Source: Actinomycetota bacterium
Lineage (GTDB): Bacteria; Actinomycetota; Acidimicrobiia; Acidimicrobiales; JAMCPD01
Direction: 5' to 3'
Assembly (NCBI GenBank): GCA_023379935.1
Contig: JAMCPD010000003.1
Location: forward strand, 60,276-124,275
DNA: 64,000 nucleotides
Positions 9,713 through 20,174 of the stretch are shown here, piece by piece (positions within the stretch are counted from its first letter, which is position 1; each line of letters opens with the position of its first letter). The notes beneath the pieces were generated by a model that was not told the DNA's origin, did no database searches, and saw only the letters and a list, made by a program, of their open reading frames with translations. The translations under genes and the position numbers were made by a program.

Positions 9713-12700
9713 ATCCTTCTCTGGTCACAAGCGTCAGATCGATATGACCATTACCCAGTAAATCTGCAGATGTAGGAGAAAAAATAGACCACCCACCTGT
9801 AAACTTGGGGAAACCGGCAGCCTGGCGACCGTTTGGCAGGAAAGCCATCAGGCTTTCCGAATCTCCGCCACCCACAATCGCATTTTGCCCTGAAGAAGTA
9901 ACATCTGTGATAATCGGCGCACCGAGAAAATCAAGTCCCTGGGCAAGAGAGGGAAACCCCGGCAAGGCTGATCCTCCCTTTGCCGGAAACGCAAGCTCAT
10001 AGTTTTTTATTCCATATCCGCTTCCCGATAGAGTCTCTGCCGCAACCAAGGTAGGAGCGTCGGTCATTGCTTGAGCAAAGATCAACTTTGACCCAAACTG
10101 TCCAAAAGCTCCTGAGCTTGTAAAAGGGAAGTCCACATTAGACGGAAGCTGACCTTTTAGAACAGCAAGCGGATTGGAGTTGGTTTTGATTATGCCTCCT
10201 AGGGTGGAGGAAAAAGAACCGTATTTTTGAACAATTTTGCCGCCTCCGTTGATCAAATATGGTGGTGACCATATGGGACCTGCCTCAATATAGTCCTTCC
10301 CCTGCGGATTGTTGTTGACGTTTGCCGCAACCGGCTCATCTGTTCCTTCTGTAACAAACTCCATAGCGGTACCATAACCTTCCAGTATGCCTGGCAGTCG
10401 AACCGGCCATCCCGGCAATGGCTTGCCGTCGGCTTGGAATGCATATATCCAACCGTAGGGTAAAAGCTGCGGGCCGGAAGTATTAGGTATCTCGGTAAAC
10501 TGGCTTCTTTCAACTATGTCGGGAGGTTTGTTCTTACCTTGCAGATAGGCAATTGTCGGTGTTGACTCCAGTTTGTGATCCGCCTCCCATGTATACTCGC
10601 CAGGAAGGACGGTGTTGTTTGGTCTATGCACCGCGACGGGCCAACCGGGCAGGGCAGCTCCATCAGGCTGCCAAGCATATATCTTCCCGTCCCAAGATGC
10701 CTGTATGATATCCAAGCGATTGGCAGAACCCAACGGAAACAGCACAGGCGCAGCCAACGCACCACACACCGGCAACCTAACATGAGGCAACTCCGGCCTG
10801 GGTATGGGGGGAGATTTGAGACCGCCACACACACTTTGGGGCCAACCTGGGCGTAACTTACCGTAGCGATTAAACACATAGACCTTGCCGTCCATGGTCG
10901 TGGCAACTACAGACAACTTACCATTGTTGTATAAACTCCCAACTGCCACATCAGACAGTATCGGCTCATAACCCGGATTGATACCTTTATGCGGGCCAAT
11001 TACATGCACTGCTTCTGTGTGCACCGGCCAACCGGGCAGTTCGGCTCGGGTAACGGGATTGATTGCATCTATCTGCCCGGAAGAAGTTCCAAAAACTATA
11101 TCTTGAACGCCCCCTGCGCTGGATTGCAGGTTGACCAGTGCGGGCTGGCTCTCACCGGAGGAACCAATCTGATATGGGAACCCTTTCAGCCAAGTAGGAT
11201 CATAAACCACCTCCACAACTCTTCTGCTGATTCCAACTAAGGAGGTTGTCATTGGTGCAGGCTGTAAACAAGGCAGACATGGCCCTCCTGAAGTAGTGAG
11301 CGTCGCTTCTACACGTAAGGTTACATTATACTGATTGGCAGTGTGTAAAAACTTGCTGTTTGACATTGAAAATGGTTTAGACCAAAAAGACTTAGGTATT
11401 AAAGAGGTCTTCAAAACCGCAAGCCTTCCCGTAAAAGCCCCGACTCCGCTTCCGCCACCTATGTTGAACCAGGATGTAGGTTGGTCCCCAAGCCCCGCTT
11501 GAACTACCCATTTGAAAGACTGGCCTGGCAGCTCAGCATGAATGCTGCCCGTAACGGTTAATTCAGAAGTAGTGACGGGGTTCACAATGCGATACCAGTC
11601 GGGCGAAGCAATACTGACAACGGGGGGAATCTGGTCCTGAGCAATCGCCTCCATTGCTGCATAGACGTTTGGAATTCCATATCCATACTGCGGATTCCAT
11701 TTTCGCCCCGGTGTTCCCGGCCACGGAAGGTTCGGATTGGTCACCGAGGTTGCGGTATCTGCTAAGATCTGAACGGCTTCCGCCCCACTGAGCGGGCGGG
11801 AAATGAGATGCTCACGGTATGCCTTCTGCCCGAAAGACAACACCAACCCTATGATTCCCCCCAATGTAGGTGTGGATTCAGAGGTAGATCCACCGGCGCT
11901 CAGCACCGTAAGAAAGTTATGCGGACCAAAAGAGGTTAAATCCGAACGGGTATAAACGATAGGCATACCGGATGCAACAGTTGCGCCAAGGCCGTTGGAT
12001 GTCCTAACTCCCCCATTGCCCGGCAACACGTGAGGCCAGAACATACCTCCTTGATGATCCATAGAATCAAAGTCATTGGAAGCTTCCACCATTACAACTC
12101 CCCGTTTATGGAGGGTATTGATAACTTGAGCCATGAACGGTGAGTAACCGAGATCAGCCGTAACGGAAACTATCACCTTAGCACCCTGGTTCGCGGCAAA
12201 CAGCCAGGCTTTCGCCAGTTCTGTTGTGGTGTCAATGGCTTCATCACCCGCTTTAACCGGCATAATCATACATCTCGGGCACATGGCATGCAGTACCGTC
12301 ATCTGATCATCCGAGTGAGAATAAGCGGCATCTACGGTAGCGGGATCGTTTTGATTATCATAAAAGTCCCAACCCGAAATATCATTGGGATAACCGGAAT
12401 GGTCATGATTCATATTATTGGAAAAAGCCGCAATCAAATCTTCCGGATCTATATATCCATTGTGGTTGACATCATGCACTCTTGGATCAGATGACCATTC
12501 ATTAGCGTTTATAACTCCATCATGATCCAGATCGTAGTTTGCAAAATTATTGGAATAAACCAAGGAGCAGTTTTCACGCTTACCGTTTACCGTCATAACT
12601 GCTGTTGAAACTGTTTCTCCGACACAAGGAACAGGCAGCTCATGCCAGTTCACATATATGTTGTTAACCAAACTCTTAGCTTCACCTAAATGCCAGTTAA

Positions 12701-13022
12701 TGCCACCTTCTATATAGGCAATCAAGATATGTGAACTTCCGGTGGTAAAACGTGACCAAGCAGCAGTTAAGTTCATACCGCCGGGACCCCAACGTGGGTT
12801 GAGGGGTGCTGGCGGCTGGAATGAACCAGAGGATGCCTGAGGTGATTTTAGAATCGTCTTTGTCGTGTTAGGACCGCCAACTCCACTCGTCTTTGTGGCG
12901 CTGGTCACGATAACCCCTGAACTGCTAAGTCCGACAACAATGGACAACACGATAAAAACTGTGAGCGGGACCGCAAAACTGAAGACATCTACAAATCTAA
13001 GCAATATTTTTGACAAACTCAT
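9468..13022 (-). CDS. Secreted S8/subtilase-like protein with FG-GAP/VCBS-like repeats and C-terminal membrane anchor
   Basis: N-terminal hydrophobic segment; IAYIEGGINW, GWDFYDNQNDPA...SHSDDQ, GGSTSESTPTLGGIIGL in S8 order; EF-hand-like DLDHDGVINANEW and DVNHNGYIDPEDL; repeated GWP/GFP blade motifs; C-terminal GWLAMLIALAVGVVAAGVFGARLYKK. Confidence 0.8.
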   Translation of the reverse strand: MSLSKILLRFVDVFSFAVPLTVFIVLSIVVGLSSSGVIVTSATKTSGVGGPNTTKTILKSPQASSGSFQPPAPLNPRWGPGGMNLTAAWSRFTTGSSHILIAYIEGGINWHLGEAKSLVNNIYVNWHELPVPCVGETVSTAVMTVNGKRENCSLVYSNNFANYDLDHDGVINANEWSSDPRVHDVNHNGYIDPEDLIAAFSNNMNHDHSGYPNDISGWDFYDNQNDPATVDAAYSHSDDQMTVLHAMCPRCMIMPVKAGDEAIDTTTELAKAWLFAANQGAKVIVSVTADLGYSPFMAQVINTLHKRGVVMVEASNDFDSMDHQGGMFWPHVLPGNGGVRTSNGLGATVASGMPIVYTRSDLTSFGPHNFLTVLSAGGSTSESTPTLGGIIGLVLSFGQKAYREHLISRPLSGAEAVQILADTATSVTNPNLPWPGTPGRKWNPQYGYGIPNVYAAMEAIAQDQIPPVVSIASPDWYRIVNPVTTSELTVTGSIHAELPGQSFKWVVQAGLGDQPTSWFNIGGGSGVGAFTGRLAVLKTSLIPKSFWSKPFSMSNSKFLHTANQYNVTLRVEATLTTSGGPCLPCLQPAPMTTSLVGISRRVVEVVYDPTWLKGFPYQIGSSGESQPALVNLQSSAGGVQDIVFGTSSGQIDAINPVTRAELPGWPVHTEAVHVIGPHKGINPGYEPILSDVAVGSLYNNGKLSVVATTMDGKVYVFNRYGKLRPGWPQSVCGGLKSPPIPRPELPHVRLPVCGALAAPVLFPLGSANRLDIIQASWDGKIYAWQPDGAALPGWPVAVHRPNNTVLPGEYTWEADHKLESTPTIAYLQGKNKPPDIVERSQFTEIPNTSGPQLLPYGWIYAFQADGKPLPGWPVRLPGILEGYGTAMEFVTEGTDEPVAANVNNNPQGKDYIEAGPIWSPPYLINGGGKIVQKYGSFSSTLGGIIKTNSNPLAVLKGQLPSNVDFPFTSSGAFGQFGSKLIFAQAMTDAPTLVAAETLSGSGYGIKNYELAFPAKGGSALPGFPSLAQGLDFLGAPIITDVTSSGQNAIVGGGDSESLMAFLPNGRQAAGFPKFTGGWSIFSPTSADLLGNGHIDLTLVTREGYLFVWKTPGKAPSGKASQSNQWTRWHHDIWNTGLYGVNPAIFFKSLPSNKLASGWLAMLIALAVGVVAAGVFGARLYKKTP

Positions 13023-13141
13023 AAGAACTGGATACTACCATAACTTCGGCGTAAAGATAAAACAGCAGTATATCCGACTGATCAGAATAGTCCAAAGATG
13101 AATACACCCAAGAACAGATAATTTTCGATAAACTGTTTCCA

Positions 13142-14815
13142 ATGGTAACAAGACGCAGTTTTCTCTCCCAAGCAAGTTCAGCTATTGCGCTGGCCGGTCT
13201 CGGTATGGCTGGGGTGGGAGTTGAAGGATGTTCAAATGAGCCAAGCTTTATTTACACGGTTGCCCCAAAAAATATAGCCATAGCCGGATTGAACAACATA
13301 AACGTGGCTAATATCGAAAGTTTACAGCCCGATGATCAGTTAGCTTTTACAGCTTTACAGGGGCTGGCCAACAAGTATAGGCCTCAGGTCTACTTGACAG
13401 GCATACTGGGCAGCAGTGTTAGAGCGGACGAGGAATGGCTGGTGAATGCCGTACCTTTCAAAGCAGAACAGTTATCGGTTGATCAACTCCTGAAACTGTA
13501 TACCAAGGTTGCCAACGGCCTTGTAGTTTGGGACCCAAAACTGCCTGTCCACACTCAAAACCTGGCAACTACACTTGCCGGCGTACAAGGACTGATCCCT
13601 GTATCACCTAAACTATCCGCTAAGTTAACGCGCGCTCCTTATAACCTGCAGGTGCATATAGATTTGCGAACAAAACATTTCACCGGGAACCAAACTGCCT
13701 ACCGCTGGGCACTTTCGCGTATGAAAGCCGGAACTTTGTATGTTCCAGGACCCCTTTCGTGGATTGGCAATATACGCTCTGACAACACTTCGACAGATCC
13801 AGCCCTTAGGGACTGGATTGTGGCAAAACAGGGCTTTGCGTTCGAGGACTATCCTGACAACGAGCTGAAATTCCTTACCACCATACTAAACGCTTTTCCA
13901 ACGGAACCGGTTGTTTTCGGCTACCTGTTTTACGATGACGCTTTATACAAAAAAACCGGTCTCGCGCTAGACGAATTTATTTCAGTAAATGCCATCTCAG
14001 CTGACAACAAAGCGCTTATTGCAAGCGATTCCGCCACCAACCTGACTGTGCACTCTTCATTTGCAGAGCGTCAGCAAAAGATACCGTGGGACGACACCCC
14101 GCATCAGCCTAAACCCGGTATTACTTATATCACCTTCTGCGTTTCAGATGGCGACAATGTGGGATATGATCTTCAGCGTCTCAGAGTATCGTGGTGGGAC
14201 GACCCTCTTAGAGGATCCATCCCGATGGGATTTTCCATATCTGCCTGGCTTCCCGTACTTGCACCGTTGGTCTATCAGTATTACGTAAAAACAATGTCAG
14301 CTCAGGAAACTTTAATAGCCGGTCCTTCCGGAGCCGGGTATGCATACCCATCCGCTATGCCTGATCTCACATCTTACTTGAAACGCACAAAATACCTGAT
14401 GTCGTTGGCTGGTTTAGGCGGTGTGTGGATTTTAGATAATAAAGATATGAGATCGCCTTCACTAGCCACGGTAAAACAGTATATTGATCTCCTTTCACCC
14501 TCGGTTATACTTACCGATTACAGCGGTATTCCCGGGCCGGGGGCTAATCCTCCCGCTATATCACTGCTGAAAGGTGTTCCTGTGGCTCATGCAACTTGGG
14601 CTTCCTCTGTTGCGGGAGGAGTAATCGGCATACATGCAACCGTGGCTGGCCAACCCCCCATTGGCGCAGGCGGTAACCATTTTATCTTTTGCGCCATGAA
14701 CACATGGAGTACCAGTTATGCCGATGCACATCAAATTATGGCCAAACTGGGACCCGGTTTTGAAGCAGTACTCCTTGACCAGTTCTGTGGGTTGGTCAAG
14801 GCAGCATTAGGCTGA
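13142..14815 (+). CDS. GxGYxYP-type putative glycoside hydrolase family protein, Tat/lipoprotein signal
   Basis: MVTRRSFLSQASSAIALAGLGMAGVGVEGC signal; GPSGAGYAYPSAMPD motif; ITFCVSDGDNVGYDLQRLRVSWW. Confidence 0.8.
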   Translation: MVTRRSFLSQASSAIALAGLGMAGVGVEGCSNEPSFIYTVAPKNIAIAGLNNINVANIESLQPDDQLAFTALQGLANKYRPQVYLTGILGSSVRADEEWLVNAVPFKAEQLSVDQLLKLYTKVANGLVVWDPKLPVHTQNLATTLAGVQGLIPVSPKLSAKLTRAPYNLQVHIDLRTKHFTGNQTAYRWALSRMKAGTLYVPGPLSWIGNIRSDNTSTDPALRDWIVAKQGFAFEDYPDNELKFLTTILNAFPTEPVVFGYLFYDDALYKKTGLALDEFISVNAISADNKALIASDSATNLTVHSSFAERQQKIPWDDTPHQPKPGITYITFCVSDGDNVGYDLQRLRVSWWDDPLRGSIPMGFSISAWLPVLAPLVYQYYVKTMSAQETLIAGPSGAGYAYPSAMPDLTSYLKRTKYLMSLAGLGGVWILDNKDMRSPSLATVKQYIDLLSPSVILTDYSGIPGPGANPPAISLLKGVPVAHATWASSVAGGVIGIHATVAGQPPIGAGGNHFIFCAMNTWSTSYADAHQIMAKLGPGFEAVLLDQFCGLVKAALG

Positions 14816-14864
14816 ACGGCTTTTTATTTCAATTAAGCCGTGGATAATTAAGCGCCGTAGATAA

Positions 14865-15731
14865 TTAAGCAGCAGATCCCATAGAGGTTAGAAGGTTGTC
14901 CAACAGACCGGAGGGCAACGCAACACTGCTTATCTGATTCACGCTCATCTCCATTGCTATGATTGAAGACACGAGATTACCCTTGGCAAATGAAGCTATG
15001 TCAATTGCAACTGTATATGAAGAAACCGAACTGGAGGAAGAAGCACCTGAAGAGGGTGGTTTAATCGTAAAAGCAACCGTAAAACCGGCACTTTTACTGC
15101 CTACGGCAGGCACATTCAACGATGATGAACTGGTATGTGTAATAGGTGGTGGCGTAGGACCGCTTGTTGTTATCTTTTTGAAACACGACAGACCCTTCCC
15201 TTGCCCTATGGCAGTTACTATTTGAGAAGCAGCTGAAGAATCGGTGGTAAAAGTTGTCCACCCGGCCAAACGATAAAGAGATGGCGGTGTGGTAGATGGC
15301 GTAGAACTCCCCGGTGCCGAAGATGGCGGAGATGTCCCGAAACTATCTGAAGGAATGGCAGTAGTAGGGATGGGCAGTCTTATCGCAGAAAAGATACAGG
15401 AATCAAGCGCATCATAACTTGCTTGGCTGTGAGTCCCCGTCCCCTGCTTTACCCATCCTGATGGAAATTTATAACTGTCCAGTGCTGAGCCTACTCTTGC
15501 GCCCAGTGCTGCTTGAGAAGATGAGGGCTTTGATGTCGGAACAGTGGTAGTGGTGGAAAGCTTGGGGGTAGTAGAAGCGGTCGTTGTCGTAGTTGACTTT
15601 GACTTTGACTTTGATGTGGTGGGACTAGAACTACATGCTGCCAACAATGCCGCCATTGCAAGAACCAATACGACTGCTTTTACTGATTTTGTTTTTTTGA
15701 ATTTATACATTAAAGAGTTAGTATAGTTCAT
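14865..15731 (-). CDS. Putative Ser/Thr-rich lipoprotein
   Basis: LVLAMAALLAACSSS lipobox followed by a low-complexity S/T/K region. Confidence 0.75.
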   Translation of the reverse strand: MNYTNSLMYKFKKTKSVKAVVLVLAMAALLAACSSSPTTSKSKSKSTTTTTASTTPKLSTTTTVPTSKPSSSQAALGARVGSALDSYKFPSGWVKQGTGTHSQASYDALDSCIFSAIRLPIPTTAIPSDSFGTSPPSSAPGSSTPSTTPPSLYRLAGWTTFTTDSSAASQIVTAIGQGKGLSCFKKITTSGPTPPPITHTSSSSLNVPAVGSKSAGFTVAFTIKPPSSGASSSSSVSSYTVAIDIASFAKGNLVSSIIAMEMSVNQISSVALPSGLLDNLLTSMGSAA

Positions 15732-15866
15732 TTATTTTCAAGTGAATGCCAATATATGATATTTTTTATTATTTTTTGCTTTATCACTGCTTTGAACACA
15801 ACCCGGGAATTGTAATGTTTTCCCCATCTTGCGATATTGCCGGGAAAAAGCTAACTTGGCAACCAG

Positions 15867-17117
15867 ATGAGAAAAGCTTTATCCACACCAAACAGGTATT
15901 TTGGCCCAAGATGGAAAAAACTGCTGTTTGTTATGGGTCCGGGAATTATTGTAATGCTTGCAGATACAGATGTCGGATCCATAACAACTGCCGCTCAAAG
16001 CGGTGCCGAATGGAAATATCGGTTGTTGTTAATACAACTTATCTTTATCCCAATACTCTATATTGTGCAAGAACTCACGGTCAGACTGGGTATATTCACA
16101 GGGAAAGGTCATGGCCAGTTGATACGGGAGAAGTTTGGCATACAAATGGCTTGGATATCCATTGCGGGTCTGACCATCTCAGTTGTAGGCGCATTATTTA
16201 CAGAGTTTGCCGGGATTGTCGGGGTAGGAGAGCTGTTTGGCATCCCAAGGGTATTTAGCCTACTGATGACAGTCGCATTTCTCCTCTTGATAGCCTGGAC
16301 CGGAAGCTACCGCCAAGTAGAAAAGGTTGCAATTGCACTCGGCCTTTTTGAACTGGTTTTCTTCGGTATTGCAATAGCTGCACATCCGCATATGGGTGCA
16401 CTGGCAAGAGAAAGTATAAACATGCCTTTTGGAAACTCATCTTATATGTATCTGATAGCTGCAAACATCGGCGCAATAATCATGCCTTGGATGATTTTTT
16501 ATCAACAATCAGCGATAGCAGATAAAGGACTACAACCGGAAAGCTACCGCGAAGCCCGTTTGGACACTGCCATCGGGGCTGTAATAACCCAGTTGATTAT
16601 GATTGCAGTACTGATAGCTGTGGCGGCAACCATAGGTCAAAAAAAATCCTCCGGCACCCTGGTTACGGTAGGGGAAATTTCCAGAGCCATAACCCCGTTT
16701 CTGGGAAAAGACTTTGGGCACCTGCTGTTTGGAGTAGGAGTTTTAGGTGCGGCAATGGTTGCTGCAATAGTCGTATCATTGGCAATTGCCTGGGGTTTTG
16801 GGGAGGTAACCAACTACAAACACTCTTTGGAGCACCGCCCTTTAGAAGCGCCGTGGTTCTATCTTATTTACAGCCTTGCCGTTATCGGAGGAGCGCTCGT
16901 CGTATTAATCGTCCATAACCTGGTATCCCTTATCATCCTGGTGGAAGTAGTAAACGCACTACTCCTTCCGCTGGTGTTGGGCTTTTTGGTTATGTTGGCC
17001 ATAAAAGCTTTGCCAAAAGAACATAGAATCAGTGGTTGGTATAGGTGGATGGTGGTGGCTATCGTAGCGATCACCGCAACTCTTGGTGTTTATGCCGCCT
17101 TGATAGGCCTGATTTAA
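15867..17117 (+). CDS. NRAMP-superfamily divalent metal transporter, divergent
   Basis: GPGIIVMLADTDVGSITTAAQSGAEW...; GAIIMPWMIFYQQS; about 11 hydrophobic segments. Confidence 0.85.
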   Translation: MRKALSTPNRYFGPRWKKLLFVMGPGIIVMLADTDVGSITTAAQSGAEWKYRLLLIQLIFIPILYIVQELTVRLGIFTGKGHGQLIREKFGIQMAWISIAGLTISVVGALFTEFAGIVGVGELFGIPRVFSLLMTVAFLLLIAWTGSYRQVEKVAIALGLFELVFFGIAIAAHPHMGALARESINMPFGNSSYMYLIAANIGAIIMPWMIFYQQSAIADKGLQPESYREARLDTAIGAVITQLIMIAVLIAVAATIGQKKSSGTLVTVGEISRAITPFLGKDFGHLLFGVGVLGAAMVAAIVVSLAIAWGFGEVTNYKHSLEHRPLEAPWFYLIYSLAVIGGALVVLIVHNLVSLIILVEVVNALLLPLVLGFLVMLAIKALPKEHRISGWYRWMVVAIVAITATLGVYAALIGLI

Positions 17118-17135
17118 TGATATAAACTTTATCTC

Positions 17136-17582
17136 ATGAGTGAAACAGGTAAATCAAGCAAAAAGCAGTCGAACATCTTAACCAATGCATCAAAAACACT
17201 GTTAAAACGTCCTGTAATAGCTCATATATCAACGGTGACACCTGAAAATAAACCTCATGTCACACCTGTATGGATTGATGTCGAAGGTGATTATATCGTA
17301 ATCAACACCGCTGAAGGCCGCAGGAAATCAAACAACCTCCGCCACAATTCAGCTGTCGCAATTTCTGTTACCGCTCCTGATGATCCCTACAATGCGGTAG
17401 TTCTCCAAGGGGCGGTAGTCGAGATTACGCCCGAAGGAGCCGATGCGCACATTGACTCATTGGCACAAAAATACCTTGGTAAGTCCACCTATCCATTTCG
17501 CCAACCAGGAGAAAAAAGAGTACGCCTGATCATACAGCCTGAACATATTGCAACCCAACCTCAAGATGAAACCCCAGGATAA
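17136..17582 (+). CDS. Pyridoxamine 5'-phosphate oxidase / F420-dependent family protein
   Basis: LLKRPVIAHISTVTPENKPHVTPVWIDVEGDYIVINTAEGRRKSNNLRHNSAVAISV. Confidence 0.88.
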   Translation: MSETGKSSKKQSNILTNASKTLLKRPVIAHISTVTPENKPHVTPVWIDVEGDYIVINTAEGRRKSNNLRHNSAVAISVTAPDDPYNAVVLQGAVVEITPEGADAHIDSLAQKYLGKSTYPFRQPGEKRVRLIIQPEHIATQPQDETPG

Positions 17583-17615
17583 ACTCTGGCAGGATAAATT
17601 CCGGCAAGTTCTGCA

Positions 17616-18734
17616 GTGATAATCGGCGTTCCACTTGAAGTAAAGCCCGGTGAAAACAGAGTTGGAATTACTCCAGAAGGTATACGGGAACTAACAGCCC
17701 ATGGACATCGTGTCATCATAGAAAAAGGAGCGGGGGAAGGTTCATCAATAAGAGACAGCGACTTTGTTGCGGGAGGAGCAGAAATAGGCAATGCAGATAC
17801 CGCTTGGAGCGCCGAGTTGGTATTAAAAGTTAAAGAACCTCAGGAAGAGGAGTTGGGCTATCTCCGCCCAGAGTTAACACTGTTCACCTATCTTCATCTT
17901 GCAACCTATCCAAAGTTGACTAAAGCACTGCTTGATGCCAAAACTGTGGCAATCGGATATGAGACGGTTCAACTTCCCTCAACTGATTTGCCACTCCTTA
18001 CGCCAATGAGTGAAGTTGCTGGACGACTTGCTCCTCAGATAGGAGCACACTGGCTGGAAAAGGGATCCGGCGGAAGAGGTGTCTTACTTGGCGGAGCCCC
18101 GGGAGTGCGCCCTGCAAGAGTTGTAATTATCGGAGCCGGAAACGTAGGTTGGAACGCCGCATGGATAGCACAGGGAATGGAGGCCGAGGTATTTCTGATA
18201 GATAAAAATGTTGACAGGTTGCGTTTTGTAGATCAAATTCACAAAGGCAGGATCATGACCCTTACCTCAAACCGCGGGATAGTTGAAGATTCAGTTGCCC
18301 AAGCTGATCTGTTGATTGGTGCCGTACTTGTTCCGGGAGGGAAGGCTCCGACTGTCGTAACCGAAGAGATGATAAAGACAATGAAGCCGGGCTCTGTGAT
18401 TATAGACGTAGCAATTGATCAGGGAGGTTGTGTAGAAACAATGCACGAGACCACCCATGAATCTCCGGTTTTCGAGCTTGATGGCGTACTGCACTATGGC
18501 GTAGGAAACATACCCGCTGCGGTTCCCAACACTTCCACCTACGCCCTTAGCAATGTAACTGTTCACTATGTGGTGGAACTGGCAAAGTATGGACCTGAGG
18601 GAACAGGACAAGCTGCATACAAAAATCCCGCCATTAAAAGCGGTATAAATACCGCCAAAGGCCATCTAACCAATTCAATGGTCGGCCAAGCGCTCGGAAT
18701 TGCAACTGTCGACCCTTTGGTTGCTTTAGAATAA
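17616..18734 (+). CDS. ald: Alanine dehydrogenase
   Basis: MIIGVPLEVKPGENRVGITPEGIRELTAHGHRVIIEKGAGEGSSI...MKPGSVIIDVAIDQGGCVET. Confidence 0.97.
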   Translation: MIIGVPLEVKPGENRVGITPEGIRELTAHGHRVIIEKGAGEGSSIRDSDFVAGGAEIGNADTAWSAELVLKVKEPQEEELGYLRPELTLFTYLHLATYPKLTKALLDAKTVAIGYETVQLPSTDLPLLTPMSEVAGRLAPQIGAHWLEKGSGGRGVLLGGAPGVRPARVVIIGAGNVGWNAAWIAQGMEAEVFLIDKNVDRLRFVDQIHKGRIMTLTSNRGIVEDSVAQADLLIGAVLVPGGKAPTVVTEEMIKTMKPGSVIIDVAIDQGGCVETMHETTHESPVFELDGVLHYGVGNIPAAVPNTSTYALSNVTVHYVVELAKYGPEGTGQAAYKNPAIKSGINTAKGHLTNSMVGQALGIATVDPLVALE

Positions 18735-18736
18735 GT

Positions 18737-18775
18737 GTCTCCAGGCATGAATGTGGGTCAAATTTAGGGATCTGA
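18737..18775 (+). repeat. 39-bp direct repeat copy 1, IS-end-like
   Basis: gtctccaggcatgaatgtgggtcaaatttagggatctga, identical to 20175-20213. Confidence 0.95.
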
Positions 18776-19412
18776 TCCCACCTGTGTCAGGAAACTTGAC
18801 TTTGACACCCATTTTGCAAAAAAGTGGCTGTAACCCCTGGTCATAATGGGGTTATTGAGTCCGTCGGCTGATCAATATCCTTGCGGATAAGGGCTTCGTT
18901 TGGTTGATCCGATAATTTTCCTGATCTCTTTGAGGGTAAGGAACTTGTGGTCCCTCACAATCAGGAAAGATGTCGTATTATAATGTTTCTAAAGGACATC
19001 GCTGTGGACGCGTCATCGAGAGATTATAAACACCCAAGTTCTGTTGGCGCGAAAGCGCTATGGACGAGTAGGTGGCCGACCTGCCCTGGAGTTGTTTGCG
19101 TTAAATCCCCAAAAACCCATTCCACACATCGAACATATACCGGTGTCTTCGGAGAACCCGCAGATGGGCTCAGCTTTTCCTAGAGCCGTTGTTGAAGTTC
19201 TGGCAACATGTGGATGAATATATCATCCCGAGGCTCCACGGCTGGAGCACCAGCCGCTCGTGTGTCACTAAAAGACACTTGAAGAGGAACGGCACGCTAT
19301 CTTGAATAGTTCTACTAAATTAAACACAAATCAAACAAGTGTGGTAGCTTAAGAAGATAGATGCTTCAAATGAGAGTTCAACAAAAAATGGGACAACCTC
19401 GCCCCAGCGGAG

Positions 19413-19418
19413 TATAAT
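19413..19418 (+). promoter_or_regulatory. -10 box (TATAAT) of the DUF433 gene; near-leaderless transcript
   Basis: TATAAT 10 nt upstream of the ATG at 19428. Confidence 0.5.
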
Positions 19419-19427
19419 GATTCTCAG

Positions 19428-19661
19428 ATGACCCGCTTGGAAAGAATTACCCGCGATCCTGAGATATGCCATGGAAAGCCCGTCGTTCGTGGATTGCGCT
19501 ATCCTGTCGAAACCCTGTTGGAGCTTTTGGCCTCCGGAATGTCAAACGAAGAGATTCTTGCCGATTATCCCGATCTTGAACGTGATGACCTTCTGGCAGC
19601 GATCGAATGGGGGGCTCTCACCTCGTCAATGCATCGCGCCGTGCCTCTTGACGTAGCGTGA
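19428..19661 (+). CDS. DUF433 family antitoxin
   Basis: RITRDPEICHGKPVVRGLRYPVETLLELLASGMSNEEILADYPDLERDDLLAAIEWG. Confidence 0.92.
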   Translation: MTRLERITRDPEICHGKPVVRGLRYPVETLLELLASGMSNEEILADYPDLERDDLLAAIEWGALTSSMHRAVPLDVA

Positions 19662-19996
19662 GATTCTTAGTAGACGCTCAAATCCCGACTCGTTTGGCTG
19701 ACTTTCTTAATTCTGAAGGCCACGACGCCCTTCACACATCGCACCTTTCGACGGAAAATAGGATGTCGGACAGGGAAATTCGAATTCAAGCCGACAATGA
19801 AGACCGAGTGGTTGTAACAAAGGACGGCGATTTCCGGGACACCCATCTGATCATAGGCTCCCCCGGAAGGCTCCTGCTCGTTCTAACTGGTAATATCTCA
19901 AACGTGCGCCTTTTTGAAATCTTCCGGACGAACTTGCCGGGCATCCTGAGGCGATGGAGGAGGCCCATTTCGCTGAGATCTCCTCAACCGAGCTAA
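19658..19996 (+). CDS. DUF5615 PIN-like toxin
   Basis: MRFLVDAQIPTRLADFLNSEGHDALHTSHL...DNEDRVVVTKDGDF; 4-bp overlap with DUF433. Confidence 0.9.
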   Translation: MRFLVDAQIPTRLADFLNSEGHDALHTSHLSTENRMSDREIRIQADNEDRVVVTKDGDFRDTHLIIGSPGRLLLVLTGNISNVRLFEIFRTNLPGILRRWRRPISLRSPQPS

Positions 19997-20174
19997 TAGT
20001 CCATGCGGATAGATGAGTGCGTGAAGCGGGTGTGTCGGCCATTACAATCCGTATACGCCACTTAAGATCTGCGGAGAAACAAGTATTGACGCGAACCAAA
20101 CTGTCGCCTAGGTGGTCGGAAGGCGTCTACCATCATTCTCCATTGACCGCGTATCCTTGATAGTATATTTTTGA

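Noticed and set aside
10253-10906. ORFs 10253-10513 and 10514-10906 on the - strand
   Set aside because: Shadow frames inside the 1184-aa subtilase-like gene.
15746-16258. 170-aa ORF overlapping the NRAMP-like gene start
   Set aside because: Out-of-frame overlap with a clear transporter; no domain-like sequence.
18860-19260. Possible transposase reading frames between the 39-bp repeat and DUF433
   Set aside because: Stop codons in all frames and no clear transposase motif by eye; treated as unassigned degenerate sequence.
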